Shown: positions 22,152-35,040, counted from the stretch's first letter. The stretch is 64,000 bases of DNA from Anaeramoeba flamelloides (GCA_027625915.1 JANTQA010000012.1:589001-653000); one strand, 5' to 3'. The notes: a model not told the origin generated them from the sequence alone. Made by a program: numbers and translations.

Positions 22152-23873
22152 TTAGTTTTGATAATTCTCATTAATTAAATAATATAAAAAAGAATTTCTA
22201 GATAATTGGAAATAATCAACAGCATCATAAAGTTGATTTAAGGTATCATTCGATAAATTCTTGGGAATAGATTCTGTATATAAAAATTCAATCAATATTT
22301 TTACTGTTTGAACATCAAAACCAGAATAGTCGACAATTGAATCAATTTGATCTAAATTTAAGAACATACCTTTAAATAATTGACTTCTTGTAAACAAGAT
22401 TTCTTTATGGGCCTTAATTGGAACATTCTTAACAATTATTTCAAAATTCATTGAATTTGATTTTTTTTTCAAACGATAAAATGCATTCAAATCATTTAAT
22501 AATCCATTTCTACCTGATTTTTTTTCAAATAATGAGATGGAATTCATTGTAGGATCAATTTCTTTTAGAATTTCAATAAACCTATTTTTTTGTTTTAATA
22601 TTTTTTTTTCGCCTTTTTGGAAGACAATTTTTGTTATTTTAGTTTGTACATCCATTTGATGTTTTGTCATACGCCCAAATTTTTGATTTTTAATTTCTTC
22701 TTCTCTTTTTTTCAATGGTTCATTCAAATTTTGCAAATCAATTTCAATTTCTCCAGTATAAATCCAATGTATTATTTGGTTTATGGTACTTGTATTTTGT
22801 AAGGACAGAACATTAATAAAATGTTGAAAGAATTCTTTATCATCATTATTTTTCTTTTTTTTTTTTTTCTTCTTCTTCTTATTATCATCATCATCATCAT
22901 CATCATGATTAAAACAATTATAAAATCTCATTTTGATAATCCATTTATGTAAATGGAAATCCTTTACAGAATTATTTATAACCAAATCTGTCTCGAAAGA
23001 GTTTTCTTTCCCATTTAAAGTTAATTGAAGAAAATCATTTTTTAGACTTTGGTAGGTTAATAACAATTTTTTAATCTCGTTTTGACAATTTGGTTTATCC
23101 ATGACTCTTTTTATTGTGTCTCCATTAAAATTAATTTTGTTTTGATTGTTGATACAAATTCTTAACATTTCAATCCCATTGGGATTATGTGTAATAAAAT
23201 CTAAAGGTGTATAATTAAATACGTCTCTAATATTGAAATTGGGTTTTTTTATTGATTTGTTTATCATATATTTAAAAATTCCCAGTCCGCCTCTTAATGC
23301 CGCCACTTTATGAATCGCCGTTTCGAGTGAAATATTTGATCGGATATTAACGTCTGCGCCATGATCAATTAAAGCCATTGATGTTAAAATGAGTTTCTGC
23401 GATAAATCTCCAATCGTCAAAAATTCGAATATGTAATTTAAAGAAGATAATCCTTTGTCGTTAACTGCATTGACATCCAACCCATTTTTAATTAATAAAG
23501 GTATTAATTCGTAATAAGAATTTTTACAGACAAGGTGAAGTGCTGTGGCACCATCTGGGTTGGTGTAATTTTTAATTGGTGCATTTAATGTAATTAAAAA
23601 TTTGATTAATTCTGAATCAAAGCTATCATTTGCAAAGACATTGTCTAACGCTTTTTCTAAAATTAAAGGTTGCTTTTCTTTTGGTGTGATTTCAAATAAA
23701 TATTTCATTACTTCGAGAGAGCACTTCTGATGGGAACAAGATATGATAAAAGGATGCAAATTTAAATTTTCCAATTCTAATTTGGCACCATTTTCAAATA
23801 AATATTTCAGAGTTTCAACATTGGTTTTGTTATGAGAAATCAATGTAAGTAATGAATACACATTATTTTTCAT
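22152..23873 (-). CDS. Ankyrin-repeat protein with two BTB domains; probably the 3' part of the giant gene upstream
   Basis: 573 codons from the ATG at 23873. Residues about 1-270 hold ankyrin repeats (DGATALHLVCKNS, ETAIHKVAAL, NYTPLDFITH). Residues about 285-385 form a divergent BTB interrupted by a poly-Asp/poly-Lys insert (about 323-345) and ending IIHWIYTGEIEID. Residues about 455-565 form a canonical BTB (NFEIIVKNVPIKAHKEILF, DYSGFDVQTVKILIEFLYTE). The double-BTB end is organised as in the RCC1 paralogues nearby. The frame is open upstream of this ATG for 54 further codons to the A14 run at 24091-24104, and there it continues the Lys-Glu repeat of the next frame. I therefore infer one gene of about 2,810 codons (22152-30594), split by a 1-nt difference. 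Likely role: scaffold or cullin-3 adaptor (inference). Confidence 0.8.
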   Translation of the reverse strand: MKNNVYSLLTLISHNKTNVETLKYLFENGAKLELENLNLHPFIISCSHQKCSLEVMKYLFEITPKEKQPLILEKALDNVFANDSFDSELIKFLITLNAPIKNYTNPDGATALHLVCKNSYYELIPLLIKNGLDVNAVNDKGLSSLNYIFEFLTIGDLSQKLILTSMALIDHGADVNIRSNISLETAIHKVAALRGGLGIFKYMINKSIKKPNFNIRDVFNYTPLDFITHNPNGIEMLRICINNQNKINFNGDTIKRVMDKPNCQNEIKKLLLTYQSLKNDFLQLTLNGKENSFETDLVINNSVKDFHLHKWIIKMRFYNCFNHDDDDDDDNKKKKKKKKKKNNDDKEFFQHFINVLSLQNTSTINQIIHWIYTGEIEIDLQNLNEPLKKREEEIKNQKFGRMTKHQMDVQTKITKIVFQKGEKKILKQKNRFIEILKEIDPTMNSISLFEKKSGRNGLLNDLNAFYRLKKKSNSMNFEIIVKNVPIKAHKEILFTRSQLFKGMFLNLDQIDSIVDYSGFDVQTVKILIEFLYTESIPKNLSNDTLNQLYDAVDYFQLSRNSFLYYLINENYQN

Positions 23874-24036
23874 GTTCGGTAAATTTTGTCGAATTCCGTT
23901 TCTTAACCTTCCCCGTCCCCGTGCCCATCCCCTTCTCGCCCCCCTCCTCCTCCTCCTTACAACTCCTCCAGTCCTAGTATTAGTTGGCTTTTGTGTTTTT
24001 TGGCTTGATGTTGTTTTATTATTTTTAATTTCTTGA
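23874..24036 (-). other. Open linker between the two ankyrin frames, Arg/Gly-rich
   Basis: In the frame of the downstream ATG this stretch is open and encodes Lys/Asn/Thr-rich sequence, then GGVVRRRRRGARRGW and RGRGR. The DNA at 23916-23957 is locally G/C-rich, in sharp contrast to all surrounding sequence. An RG-rich basic patch may bind nucleic acid or act as a nuclear signal (inference). Its open frame supports fusion of the two reading frames. Confidence 0.65.
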
Positions 24037-27000
24037 TCAGATTTTGTTTTTTCTTTTTCTTTTTCCGTTTCTTTTTCCTTTTCCTTTTCCTTTTTTTTTT
24101 TTTTCTTTTTCTTTTTCCTTTTCCTTTTCCTTTTCCTTTTCCTTTTCCTTTTCCTTTTCCTTTTCCTTTTCCTTTTCTTTAATTTTTGTTTTTATTTCTT
24201 TTCCCTTTAGTTTTCCTTTTTGAGTTTCTTTTTTGATTTTTTCCTTGATCTTTTTCTCTTTTGGTTTTTTATTTTTATGTTCCTTTTCATGATTTTCTTT
24301 CTCTTTTTCTTTTTCTTTCTCTTTTTCCGTTTCGTTTTCATTATTTTTAATATCTTTTGGTTTTTCTTTTTCGATTTCTTTTTTTCGATCCTTTTCGTCT
24401 TCTTTTTTATCTGCTTTCTTTTCAATTTCCATTTTTGCTCTTTTTTGTATAGATTCATTTTCATGATTTTTTTCTTGATCATCTTTTCTCTTTTTTTCAA
24501 CAATATCAGTCTCAATACCGGTTTCAATATTAATATTAATTTGCTTTGTTTCTAAAGCTAAATTTTTTTTTTCTTTTTCCTGTAACCATAATTTCTCCAA
24601 ATCAACCTTTGCGCCATATTCGACTAATAATTTTATTGTTTTCAAGCCAAGGTTTTTATGGCATGCCAAAGATAAGGGTGTATTGTTATTATTATTAAAA
24701 TGATTTATTTTGGAATTATCCTTTTCAAGGAGGTATTTTATTATTTTGTATCTCTTTTCTTTCTTTCTTTCTTCTAGCAAATTAGTTTTCAAAACATGTT
24801 GATACATCATCTGAAAGGTGTTACTATTAAAGTAATTATCTTGTGTGTGAATATTTAAACAGGCCAGATGAAGAATTGAATTATTATTAGATTTAGAACA
24901 ATATTCAGTGTTGTATCCAAATTCGATCAATTTTTTGATAATTTTCAAAGAATTAGATCTTACGAGTACCACTCGGGTGTAACTTGGCAATAAATTATTT
25001 TGGATCTTTTTTTTTTTGCATAATGCTAAAATTTTGAGGATGATTTCAAAAATTTCGATATCTTTAATAAAAAATCCAATATTCGAAGGCAAAATTTGTC
25101 TTATAATAGATTTAAATAGTAAAAAATCCATTTGATCATTTTGAAATGATTTGTAAAAATAATTTAATAAGAGCTTTGTAAAATAGATCGGATTTTTTTC
25201 AATAAAAGTTTTAAAGGATCTATTATTGTGGCCACTGTTGTAATTAAAAATCTTCAGATTATTGTCAAATAATAATTCATAAAGAAAATAATCTTTATAA
25301 TTATATTCGGTTAAAAGATGAAATAGAGGCATTCCGTCATTGTTAATTACATCTAATTTGACCCCACTTTTTATAAATAATGTTACAATTTTTTTTAAAT
25401 TGAATGAGTGACAAGTTGATTTCCAATATTGGGGGTACGTAAATATCCTGGGGTTAAATAAATAAAATATCGGGGTATTTCCTTTTGAATCTTTACTATT
25501 TAATTCCGCACCATTGTCTAATAACAATTTAATTGTTTTTGCAGGTGCATGAAATGCTGTTGCAATATGTAATGGTGTTATCAAATTTAAATCTTCACTA
25601 TTAACTTTACCACCATTTGAAATAACATAATTTATTATATCATAATCCTGATTAATAGCAGAAAGTAAATGCAGTACTGTTTGTCCAGTATATTGTTTTT
25701 TTAGAATTTTATTATGCTTTTTCATATCATCGTTATCGCTATCGTTATCAGTATTGTTGTGAAAGGAATTATTGGTGTTTTCAAAAGAAAAAATTTCATC
25801 GCCAAAACTATTAATTTTTTGTTTGAAATTTAAATCCAAACCACAATTTAAATAAGATTTGATTAATAAATTGAAAATCTTTAAAGAATTCTTTTTACAT
25901 TTTTTCCTTGATTCCGTATCAAAATTATATTTTTTTTCAGAATTATGATTTTCATAAATAAATGTGGGTGAATAGGTTGAATTTAAAGCAAAAAGATGCA
26001 ATACTGTCTGTCCTTTTTTATTGATATGCTGAATATTTACTCCAATGTCAATTAATATTTTGATAATTTTATAATTTAATCCATATTTTAAAGCAATTTG
26101 AAGAAGATTATTTCCTTTATTATTTAATTGATTAACATTTATTTTGGTATTATTATTGTTGTTGTTGTTATCATTATCATTATTATTATTATCATCATCA
26201 TCATCATCACTATTATTATTAATAACAATATAATTATTTTTGATCAAATAATCAAAAATATTCAAATAATCTGCATTAAAGATGATTTTAAATAGAATAT
26301 TTTCTTTTAATTGATCCAAAATATTTGGATCTGCTCCAGTATTTAATAAATATTCAATTACAGGGAGATCACAAGTTAAACAGGCAAATTGAAGAGGGGT
26401 ATATCCAAAACCCTTTCCAATAGTTTTCAAAATATAATTCTTGCCACGATTGTATTCTCTTTTCAATCCGCTTGTTAATCTTTTTAAAAACCCTTTTTTT
26501 TTTTTCATTTGTTTAAAATAAAGACTTTTATTAAATTTAGATAATGAATTTACATTAGTGTTTTTATTAATTAATAATTTAATTGTTTCTAAATGGCTTG
26601 AACTTCTACAAGCTAAATGTAGAGGGTATTCATCATATAAATTTTTCAAATTTATATTTGCATTTTTTTTTATGACTAGATATTTTATTAGTTTATAATG
26701 TTTAATTTTTTGTTTTTCTTTGCCTGGCAGTATTTTGGTGTTTCGCTTTTTGGATCTCCAATTGTTATTATAATCAAAAAAGTTAGTGTAGTTATTATTT
26801 TGGTTCCTGCCTTCTATATCGAATTCTTTAAAAAAACTAGCAAAATGCAATGGGGTGCTATTATCTATATCCCGTGCATTTAGATCGGAATTATATTCCA
26901 TTAATAATTCTGTAATCATTTTTAGACCCCCTTTAAACCCGCCAGCAAATATTAAATGTAATGGTATTCTTGATTGGCTATCTCGAAGATTTGGATTTGC

Positions 27001-28932
27001 ACCGTTTTTTAATAAGATTTCCATACATTGATACTTGTCTATCATTGAAAATTGTCTATCAGACGAAGCAACAAGATGTAAAGGTGTTTTACCTTTATTT
27101 GGTTTATTTGGATTATGTTTCTTTTTGACATTATTATCGTTATTGTTATTATTAGTATAATTATTTGTTTCATTATCATCATCATCGTTGAACTCACTAG
27201 TGGTGTGTATATTAAAAAAGGTATTTTTTTCATTTTGTTTTTTATTCAAAAATATTTGTTGATTATAAGAATTTGGAAAAGAATAATGGACATTTTTATG
27301 TGATTGACCTTTGTTCATGGAAATTTTTTCTGAAAATAAATTAATGTTTTCGTTTGTTATTAGTAATTGTATTGTTTTTGGCTTCAATTTGCAATTAGCA
27401 CATGCCGTATGTAAAGGAGTAAATCTATAAAAGTTTAGAGCTATAAGATCTGCACCCTCTTCAATTAAAATTTTGACACATTTGTTATAATTTGTTTCAC
27501 ATAAGAAATGTAAAACAGTATTAGATCGATCGTCTCTTATGTTAATATCCATGCCATTGTCAAGGTAAAGTTGTAAAACATTGTAAAATTCCTTTTTAAA
27601 TTTTCGAGAAGGGAGATCCCCCGAAAAGGAACTTCTTTGGAAATTTTCAATATAAAAATGTAAGGAAGACTTTCCGACGCCTGGCGAATTGACATCATTG
27701 ACATCAAAATTTTGAATTTTTTTCAGCTGTTTGGATTTTTCTTTTTTTCGAAATGTGTGTATATTATCGTCATTTGAACCAAATCGTGTTTGGTCCATGC
27801 CACTTAATTTTTGATAATATTGTTCTTGATAATTGCTATAATTATAGAATTTGAATGAAGTTTCTTTTCCAAAATAAAACCCATGCGATATACGCGAAGG
27901 CGATGAGTCATTAATTTTTTTTTTGGTAATTAAAAGTTGAAAATCCTTGATTGTAGACATTTCGTTTTGTAACGCGTCAATAAAGGCAGTTTTATTTGAT
28001 GAAGATAAGTGTCCAGGGTCGATTCCCTTTTGAATCAAATAATTTGCAATCTGGAAAGTAAAAATTTGTTTTTTTTTTTCAATTTTTTCTTGTTCCTCTT
28101 GAGACAGAGCAAGATATTTCTTGTAATATCTTTGATAAGAATAACTTTCACCCATTTCATCAGGTAGTGAATTTCTCTCATGCATATATGCAGAATCAAT
28201 ATAAAAGTCATCATTCGGAAGATATAATAAATGAAGAACTGTTTGGTTGTGCTCACTAACGTAATTTAATTGATATGGATCCAATTCTAAAACATATTTG
28301 ATAAATTGCAACTTTTTTCGTTTAGTTTGACCATGAAATAAATATACAAACGGTGGAAATCCTTCCTTTGTTGTTTTTTTATAATCAATGCCCTTTGCAA
28401 CTAAAAATTTTAAATAATTGACATCTTTGTATCCAAATAAGCATGCAACATGGAAAGCGTTAAACCCCAAAGAATCAACTTCATTAATATCTATTTTGCC
28501 CTTCTCGACTAAAATTCGCGCAATTTCAATGTTTGGTTCTCGGTTGGTTGACAAATAATGCAAGCAAGTGATATAATCTGCCTTTCTGTATGACCCATTT
28601 TGATTTTTAAATTGAAGATGGGAAATTGCATATTGACTAATCCTTCTGGCATCAGCGCCAGAATCGATTAAATACTCAATGATTTTTGGATCATAATTTG
28701 CCAAGCATGCATAATGGATTGGTGTGGTATTTAATTCATTTTGACAATTTATTTTAATTTTATTTTCAATCAAATATTTTATAATTTCAATCGGCGCCTT
28801 ATTATTTAAGGCATAATGCAATGCATTACTTCCATACAAATCTTTAATATTGATATTAATTTTGAGTTCTTCTATTAAAAATTTTAAATGCTTTAAAATA
28901 CCATTATTGGTATTATTATTGTTGTTGTTGTT

Positions 28933-28966
<34 letters not shown>

Positions 28967-30594
28967 GTATTTTCCTTTTCATTTTGATTGTAACTATTTG
29001 AGACACAATAAAATAATGGATTTAAAGAAAAAAATAAGGGTAGGTTTGAATCTTTGTCTATATGTTTACCAACTAAATCCCTAAATTCTTTTTCCGTTTG
29101 TTGATAAATGTGTTTTTCATATGTGGACAAAAGTCTACAGATTTCTAAAGATCTTTTATTTGCAATTGCTAAACAAAGCGGGGTGACAATTGACTCAATT
29201 GGCTTTCGGCTGCTTGAATAATTGAATTCTTGATTTTCTTGAGATCTTTTCACAGATTGAAAATCTGTCTTGATAATATATTTGATTTCAATTCCCAAAT
29301 TGATCAAATATCGGATTTGATTGAGAGAATAATCTGAAATAATTAAATAGTGAAGGCAAGTCCATCCAATTGAATCAATAAGATTGAAATTTGCTTTTTT
29401 AGAAATCAAATATTTGAATAATTTGAATCGAATTTCTTTTTCTTTTTCTTTTTCTTTTTCATTAATTTGTAATTTTTCTCCTTTTTTTTCTACTGTTTCC
29501 ATCTCTATCTCTATTTCAATTTCTTGTTCTTTTTCTTTTTCTATTTCTTTTTCTTTTTCATTTTCATTTTCTTTTTCTTTTTCCTTGTTTAAGATGATTG
29601 AGTGAAATAAGGGTGTTCGTGAATTAAAATTTTCTGATTCCAAATTTGCACCATATTTCAATAAAAGATCAATCAATTTTAAATTTTCAGGTGCGTATTT
29701 ACAGGCAATGTGTAATGAGTTCTGTAATAGTGATCTGGGGGAGTGATTGACATAATTTGGATCAACACCAGATTCTAAAAATAAAATAATTATTTCTAAT
29801 GGCAATTTGTTTTTAATTGCCAAATGGAATGGATCCTTAATTACTGTGCCGTTTTCTGAAACAAAGCGTACACTGCTTTTTTTTTCCCCAAGATCATCTT
29901 GATTTAAAGATTTTGGTTGATAGCAAGAAAGATAATTATGGTTTGCTTCTTTTTTTTTTTTCTTTTTTATACGATTGCTCCTGTTTTTAATTTGAATTTT
30001 CCTTTCTTGTTTTTTCATTTTGTTTAAGAACTCTTTTTTTTCAATCTTTTTTTGAAGTTTCAATTTTTTATTTTTATTGTCCATGTCCTTGTCATTCTCC
30101 TTTTCTTTCACTTTTTTCTTTATTCCAAGGTTTTGTTTTTGGGAACGTTCTAAATCCTCTAATTTCCTTTTTTTTTTTAAAATCTGTTTTTTTGAACACG
30201 TCCCCAGATAATAGGATTTTTCTAAAAGAGTCTTAATAATTTGAAGATCAATATCTCTGTAACAACAAGCCAAAGCTAAAGGTGTGAGATTTTCACAATT
30301 AGTCTGTTCTGTGTCACAACCAGATTCGATTAATTTCTCAAGAATCTTCAGTGAATGGCAGTTGCTTGAATGTTTTTTTATTACTGTGTGAAGAACAGTA
30401 TCGAGTTCATTGTTTCTCGGACTCAAAAAGGGTTTGCTTCCCAGTAAAAGATCTAACATTTCCAAACTACAATTATTTAGAATACATTGATGAAGTGGTG
30501 TGTTTCCGTCTTTGTCTTTGATATTGACAGAATGAGCTTCTGAAATCAATTTGGACACAGCACTTAGGTTATTGTTTTTGATTGCTTCAAACAT
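24037..30594 (-). CDS. Giant ankyrin-repeat protein with KEKE tail
   Basis: 2,185 codons from MFEAIKNNN, with no intron seen. At least 20 ankyrin repeats are recognisable from their core, for example GNTPLHQCIL (start), GWTCLHYLI, GSNALHYALN, LNTTPIHYACLA, GFNAFHVACLFG, FTPLHTACAN, GKTPLHLVAS, DEYPLHLACRS, GYTPLQFACL, TPLHIATAFHAP, NSILHLACLN and NNTPLSLACHK. Low-complexity inserts separate them: a basic segment (residues about 140-220), a Lys/Glu segment (about 340-390), poly-Asn (about 545-565) and several Asp/Asn runs. The last 150 residues are Lys/Glu-rich, with alternating KE near the end. At the A14 run the frame changes from KEKE to a GKGK pattern and stops soon after, which looks like an indel rather than a natural C terminus. 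Ankyrin arrays mediate protein binding; no enzymatic domain is seen. Confidence 0.88.
24091..24104 (-). other. A14 run where the Lys-Glu reading frame breaks
   Basis: On the coding strand 14 A follow GAA-type codons. With 14 A the following codons read GGA AAA (Gly-Lys) and stop at 24037. With 13 A they read AAG GAA (Lys-Glu) and stay open to 22152. Causes could be a sequencing or assembly error, a polymorphism, or slippage on the A run. Confidence 0.8.
28915..28966 (-). repeat. Coding AAC/AAT repeat (poly-Asn)
   Basis: A tract of mostly AAC codons in the giant ankyrin gene, encoding nearly 20 Asn in a row with one Thr. It is an in-frame trinucleotide microsatellite, so its length is probably variable. 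Confidence 0.9.
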
Positions 30595-33180
30595 CTCAAA
30601 TGAAGCTTGTTGAAGTCAAAAAGAATGAAAAAAAAAAAATGATGGTTCTATTTGAAGTAAAATTTATTCGAAATTTTTTTACTCCATTGAAGAAATGTGT
30701 TATCCGTTAATATAAAAATAAATTTATTTTTCTGCTCTCTTCTTTTGCAGGTCTTTGATGGTTTTTGAGTAAAATATTTTCTTTAAAGCAAGAAATAAAT
30801 CTTATTGCCTGTAAAGGAAATGTACAAAAATAAACTTTAAAAATGAAACCACTAAGTTCTAAAATAACTAAGTTTAAAAAATCTACCTAATCTCAAAAAA
30901 AAATACAATAATTATTTTCAACTTTTAAAAATATAATTTTTTGATTCAAAGAACAGACCAAATCAATTTTTTCTCGGGGTTGAATGAAAAAATCTGATAT
31001 CAAGAAAAAGAACCAAAGAATTGAATTAAAAATTCTCCCGAAATACTTTTTTAAAACCTGGAAAATCCAACTTATAATCTAGAGTAATACTTTTTAATTT
31101 GATTATTTATAATCAATGATTAAGAATTCAATCTTAAATATTTCAGTAAGTCATTAACAACCCAATGATTAAATGTATCAAATAGACCATACAATTATTT
31201 CTCAATTTTGTCAAGATTTGCAACAAATAAAAGAATCCAAATGCATATTTTTAATAAAAACAAGATAATAGATATTATCAGATAACCGATTTTAATACAA
31301 ACAGTTCCTTATTTATACTCTTGATATTTGAAAAAGGATATTGCCAAATCTTTTAAATTTCAAGAAATTTAATAAATATTTGTGAATAAAATAGAAGTTC
31401 AAATTTTTTTAAATCTTCAAGAGATACAATATTTGATTGATTTTTATTGTATTTTTAAAATAAGATTCAAGACACAACGTTACTTGTTCAAACAAACTCT
31501 AAGAAATTACTAAAAGTGATATTTCTTCAAAATTAAATTTTTTGGAAAATTTTTATTTTTCTAATACGATCCAAAAACCCAACAAAAAAGGATCAGATCT
31601 TTTGACTGGAAATTTCATTGGAAAAATGAAATCTTTTAAAAATGATTATTCATTTCTCTAAAGTTGACAAATAAAGTTGCATATCGGGTTTAATTGTATC
31701 CTTATAGAAAATATTGCTCTATTATCGTTAAGGGAAAAAAATAAATAAATAAAGATATTTACTTTAAATTAAAAAAAAACAAATACCTTTGTATTTTCCA
31801 GAATTTCAAAGAATAGAGTAAAATCTTTTATTTTACTTGATACTTTTAAATTCTGGAAAACCTCAATTAGCATTTTTTAGATTTGAGAAATAAAAAGAAA
31901 ATTTCAAAAATTTTACTTTTTAATTTATAAAATTAAAAAAAATCTACAGCACTCTACGACACTTGGCGCAACTCTATTACACTCTATTACAACTATTATA
32001 CTCTATTGCGATGATTACAATCTAGAACACTTACACTACTTATATAAATAATAAAATCAATTGTTAAAAAATTTTGATTAATATTATTCTTTCAATAATA
32101 ATATATTTTCATATTTTCTTAATAAACTCTTTTTCAAATAAAAGATTATCGAAATTTTCAAGAATTATTCATAATTGAATCTAATTAATTGTGGTATCAT
32201 TCTAAAATATAAAAAACCCTTTAAAACATAAAAAAAACACTCAACTGAATATTTAAAAATCATTAAAACAGAAAAATAAAAATTAAAATTCAATATTTTA
32301 AAAAATTGATGTGTCCTTTTATTTGAAATGAGAAATCTCATTTTATAAATTGTAAAGAAAAAAAAATATCAAATCAATAAAAACCTTTGAATAAGTTGAA
32401 TTGAGAAAAAGTTCTTTAATTTTTATTGATAACTCTTTACACGTAAAACTTTTTTTCTTTAAAGTCTCATTTTAAAGATAAAGCCACAATTCATCTAGGT
32501 ATTTTGTTGGCATTGTTTTTTTCAATATTTTCTCTTTTCTTTGTTTTATGCATCAATCCAATAATGGTCTTTCTTAATTCCTATATCTAGCTCATTCGAA
32601 ATCAAACTTAAACTGTTTCTATTTATATACTGTCAGATTATTTCCGATTTGGTTTCTTCTTATCTGTTTTTTTTTTTTTTTCATTTTCCAACTATTCAAT
32701 ATCCGAAAATAAAAAAAAAAAAAAAAATGAATAATTAAAATGAAACTCAATAATAATTAATTCTCTGATTAACATTAAATTCAATAGTATAGATGATTTG
32801 AGAGGTATTTTCTTTTGTTTGAAAAAGATTTTATATTAATAAATAATTTTTAAGAAAAATAAAAGGATCAAAAATTTCATTCATCTTTCCTAAAAACTTG
32901 TTTAAGGTATTAGTCTTTCATTATAACAGGACAAATTTTTTAGAATATGTTATTGGTAATATTCTATACTTACGAATTTTGTATATACAAAGGGTCAAAC
33001 TTTTCTAATCGAAATCTATTCAGAAACCTCAGAAAAATAAACATTTCTTTCTTTAGATCAAATGTTTTTTTTTATAGATTTTTTTGTTAAAAAATGAAAT
33101 TCTTATATTGATTTTATTTATTTTATTTAAACATAAACTTTTTCTTTGTGAAATTTGTAAGTAAATAATTTATTATAACT
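30595..33180. other. Upstream region of the ankyrin gene; no other gene seen
   Basis: It contains the presumed promoter of the minus-strand gene, one palindrome N (31791-31863) and a short stretch (31935-32045) of CACTCTACGACACTTGGCG-type motifs like those at 16655, 52862 and 55425. Open frames are short and low-complexity. Confidence 0.5.
31791..31863. repeat. Palindrome N, copy 2
   Basis: A 73-bp imperfect palindrome: TTTTCCAGAATTTCAAAG, then AATAGAGTAAAATC, then the mirrored arm ending AAATTCTGGAAAACC. It would form a hairpin in RNA or single-stranded DNA. Confidence 0.8.
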
Positions 33181-33183
33181 ACA

Positions 33184-33594
33184 TATAAGAAAGAGATTAG
33201 ATCTCTTAAACGTTTAAGATGGTATTGTAGTTGCGATGGAACGATTTTGAGAATTCCTTTAATTATTAGGCAAAGTTTGGAATATTTTCTGTTCTTCTTA
33301 TTTCCAATTCTAACAAAGTGAATTAAGAAGTATTTTACTGATGAAAAATTGTCTTTAAATATGATATTAAAAGTTATTTTAGAAGAGTTTAACCAAAATT
33401 TTCATTTAAGACGTTGTTTAATTGATAACTGTGAGATTTTGGAATGTCTCAATTTAAAACCAAGTGTACATATATTTTGGCTCCAAGGAACCAAAATACC
33501 TGTTCAAGAAAAACACAAAAAAAAAGTGTTTGATAATTTGGGGAATGTTTGGAAAAGGAATAAATTCTATTTCTTGATTAAAAACTATATCTAA
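33184..33594 (+). CDS. Possible fragment of an unrecognised gene
   Basis: The frame from about 33196 reads RSLKRLRWYCSCDGTILRIP, meets one stop (TGA at about 33319) and continues in the same frame to 33594 as KKYFTDEKLSLNMILKVILE and so on. The composition is less low-complexity than the surrounding DNA. The interrupting stop sits right after TTCTAACAAAG, which could be a branch site plus acceptor, so an intron boundary is possible. I recognise no domain, and decayed or non-coding sequence is equally possible. Confidence 0.25.
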
Positions 33595-35040
33595 ATACAA
33601 ATATTGTTTTTTTCTCATTTTGAAAAAAAAGCAATATCGTTTGTTAAAAAAAAATATTTTATTTGTTCTTCTTTTAGTTTCCAAAAAAGAGAGAGAAGAG
33701 ACCATTAATAGAAGATTTTGAAAGTAGAAAAAAAATAAATTATCAAATTATGAAAAAAAAAAATAAAAACATTTTTTTTTACAATGTCAAGTCAAGAAAT
33801 TATAGAGGAATGTTAAAAATCATTCATTGTTAAAAATACCTATAATACATGCAGATTTTTAAGTTTGATCTTTTTCGAGAATTGACTGACAAACGGAGAA
33901 CAAAAGAGGAAATCAGATCTCATTGAAAGGATGCACGAACTAGTTTATCTCTGTATTTTTTAAACCAAGTTTTATCTCCAATGATGAAAATGTAAAATTT
34001 AACTTCAATTTTTTCACTAAATATATTGGGAGAATAATATCCTTTTGAAGAACAAATTTTTCAAAGTACCATTAAAAAATAAAAAACTAGTTGTTTTTTG
34101 TTAAATTTGTTTGTTTTGTTTTTTAGTTTCGATGAGTTATATACCGAGTTGAAAAAATAAATAGCATCTCATATTGTTTCATTCGTTCAACAAGAATCAC
34201 CCTTTATAATTCTTTGTTTTGGTTACCCTTTCTAGACTCAAAATAACGAGATTTTTCTGGTGCTAAGATGATTTTAATCAACGTTCTTCGAACTATTTAA
34301 GATCATCTTATATCACTTTGAATAATCTCAATTTTTTTTCATTCTTCCATTTCAAACTCAGATTATAACAATGAGATTGTTTCCAAATCAAAACAATAAA
34401 CACAGTTATATAGATGTTATAAAAAAAGTTTTTTATTAGGAAAATAGTTTTTATTATATAAAATATTAATGTAAACATTTATTTCCTTTTTTGAGGTAAT
34501 TCTTTTTGTAAACACAAAATCATATTATTATTATTATTATTATTCAAAAATATTAATATTATTTTAATAATGAATAGTTTTTATCATTGAGTTTTACAAA
34601 CAATTTAAAAATTTTCCTCATATACTGTGTTTTTATATTATTTTAAATTATATTTTTATAATATAAAATTTTCTTCAAGATATTTGATAATTAGGTAATT
34701 TTTAATTCTCAAAATTCAAAATCGATTTTTAATTTGCAAAAAAGATTTAAATTCTTTCTATGATTTTTTTGAATTAGACCAAACAATTTATTTAAAAATA
34801 AAATTCTCAAAATTTGGGAATTTTTTTGTTATTTTTTTTTTCATATTTTTAAAAAAGAGAAAAAAAATTTTTGAAAACTTTCAAGAATAAAAAAATATTT
34901 ACATATTAGATCTGAATTTCATTGATAAATTTTTGTTAAACTACTATCCAAATTTAGAATTATTTAATTACCTATACCCCAATTAATTGTATTGGCTAAG
35001 ATTTAAATTAAAAGATTAATCATTAAAAATAATTCCAAAA
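33595..35040. other. Non-coding AT-rich stretch
   Basis: Only simple repeats are visible, for example an ATT run at 34522-34543. No gene, RNA gene or mobile element is recognised. Confidence 0.5.

Noticed and set aside
24207-24555. Overlapping frames on both strands in the KEKE region
   Set aside because: They are low-complexity shadows of the ankyrin gene's Lys/Glu codons.
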